Source: Pseudomonas fluorescens (GTDB lineage Bacteria > Pseudomonadota > Gammaproteobacteria > Pseudomonadales > Pseudomonadaceae). From it: a DNA stretch of 64,000 bases. Below, in pieces: positions 63,091 through 64,000 of the stretch (position 1 is the first letter of the stretch; every line of letters starts with the position of its first letter). A program made the translations under genes and the position numbers. The notes beneath the pieces are model-generated. The model did not search any database, was not told the origin of the DNA, and was given only the letters and a program-made list of their open reading frames with translations. The stretch lies in assembly GCF_002837185.1 (NCBI RefSeq), contig NZ_KZ478012.1:1-64000 (forward strand), in the 5' to 3' direction.

Positions 63091-64000
63091 ATGCCGGTCA
63101 GGATGAACCAGGTACCAGCCCTGGCGACACGGCCGGCCCGTCCTCGTATTTGGCGGTGGCTTGGCCTGCTGGTGCTCTTCTTGTTGTTGGGGGGAGGGGG
63201 GGCGTTGCTGTTCAGTACTGCACCGGCAAGCCAGCAGCCGCTCATGTTTTGGGGTTTCGCCCTAGGCATCCCGTTTCTGGGCTGGTGTGTGCTGAGTTTC
63301 GCAAGGGTGCTGCTGTATCTCGGCCAGCAACACGCGGCGGATGGTTGGGATGAGGCCCGTGAGCACGATTTGATGCAGAGAGTCCATCAAGGGCGACGCG
63401 CTCTGGAGGTATTGAGCGTAAGTCTGCATACCGCCTTGCGCAATCCGGACGAAAGCTCCACAGCACAACTGGTTGCGTTGCTTGGGGGGACCAAAGCCCT
63501 AAAGGCGCAACCCGCCCGGCGGGACAGCGTAACGCTACGTCATAGCCGTTTGACTGGCGATGTAAATGAAGACCCCGAGCCCGCATTGTTGCGCACGTTG
63601 GGGCAGTTGTTTATCGAACTGGCGCCGTCATTGAAGCAGTTGCCTGATGAAACGCCGCTGGCAATATTGCTGGAGGTCGAGACCGGCTTGCTGGATCGCG
63701 CATGGGACCGTGTATGGCAACAGGCTTTGCGTAAGTCGGGTATCCGTCAAACGCTCGTCGCCTTGGAGGGGTGTGGTTTGCCCGCGCTGGACCAGTGGCT
63801 CGATGAGCGTAGCGACGATCAGGCACTGCTGCTGGTGATTGCAGTGCACTTCGCACCGACGCAGCCCGAGGCAACAGGGGAGGTGGTTGTGGGGTTGCTG
63901 CTTGGCAACCGTTTGACGCAAACGACTTTGCCTCCCGTGGCTGTTCTGCATCGCCCGGAGCTTGAACAGCAATCATCGATTGAAGCGTTGCACTACGCCG
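63091..64000 (+). CDS. T6SS-associated membrane protein (cut by window edge)
   Basis: An open frame from ATG 63091 (three bases after the PAAR stop) to the right edge, at least 303 codons. Two helices near the N terminus (GLLVLFLLLGGGGALLFSTA and LMFWGFALGIPFLGWCVLSF) are followed by a cytoplasmic-looking part (ALEVLSVSLHTALRNPDESS; LEVETGLLDRAWDRVWQQAL). The architecture resembles the start of the OmpA protein and TssM but shows no Walker motif. It probably serves the T6SS; no function is known to me. Confidence 0.7.
   Translation, partial: MPVRMNQVPALATRPARPRIWRWLGLLVLFLLLGGGGALLFSTAPASQQPLMFWGFALGIPFLGWCVLSFARVLLYLGQQHAADGWDEAREHDLMQRVHQGRRALEVLSVSLHTALRNPDESSTAQLVALLGGTKALKAQPARRDSVTLRHSRLTGDVNEDPEPALLRTLGQLFIELAPSLKQLPDETPLAILLEVETGLLDRAWDRVWQQALRKSGIRQTLVALEGCGLPALDQWLDERSDDQALLLVIAVHFAPTQPEATGEVVVGLLLGNRLTQTTLPPVAVLHRPELEQQSSIEALHYA

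Overview
The window is chromosomal DNA of a fluorescent Pseudomonas, most likely of the P. fluorescens group. The clearest signs are the gacA-uvrC-pgsA-tRNA-Gly block with a TTG-started gacA, the many REP/REPIN elements of the type ending in TCGGGGGCAAGCCCCCTCCC, the Pseudomonas-type DUF1652 and DUF1615 proteins, and a type VI secretion (T6SS) cluster. GC content is high except in the degraded stretch after the tRNA and in the T6SS effector-immunity pair.

Layout. 1-1189 holds the N-terminal part of an Rhs-type polymorphic toxin that runs off the left edge. 1425-6279 has a DUF1615 lipoprotein, a ketone-body operon (CoA-transferase A and B, thiolase) and its divergent LysR regulator. 6341-10576 has a small unknown protein, a sirtuin, a CBS protein and topoisomerase III, the last preceded by a GCTTCAA heptamer array. 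10853-15207 is a GMC oxidoreductase/MHS transporter operon with a divergent LysR gene. 15345-19299 holds a DUF3857/transglutaminase protein and a gamma-glutamylputrescine-synthetase-like gene behind an XRE-cupin regulator with a palindromic operator. 19481-24771 has RcnB-like, MFS, DUF1652, PAS-LuxR, membrane and lipoprotein genes.

24803-29173 is a mosaic accessory segment: a tandem REPIN array runs into a 5'-truncated FKBP copy, followed by a GNAT gene, an ArsR/P450 divergent pair, the intact FKBP gene and a DUF1851 (T6SS-immunity-like) gene. 29347-33090 is an mgtA-mgtC magnesium operon behind a structured leader that encodes a 35-residue peptide. 33395-38198 is a BvgA/BvgS-like phosphorelay followed by a receiver that has lost its phospho-acceptor Asp. 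38303-39851 (minus) is a DAHP synthase behind an attenuator: an aromatic-rich leader peptide, a 13-bp terminator and a second Tyr-rich small ORF. 40039-44541 holds GNAT, XRE, gacA, uvrC, pgsA and tRNA-Gly. 44608-47912 is low-density, partly degraded DNA.

47913-64000 is a T6SS cluster read rightwards: tssB, tssC, tssK, tssL, an OmpA-domain membrane protein, hcp, clpV, vgrG, a large cell-wall effector with an N-acetylmuramidase end, its probable periplasmic immunity protein, PAAR, and a membrane protein cut by the right edge. tssA, E, F, G, J and M are not in the window and presumably lie beyond it.

The points most worth following are the two leader-peptide control regions (DAHP synthase, mgtA), the effector-immunity pair, the FKBP-flanked P450 module, and the P450 whose I-helix lacks the usual catalytic threonine.
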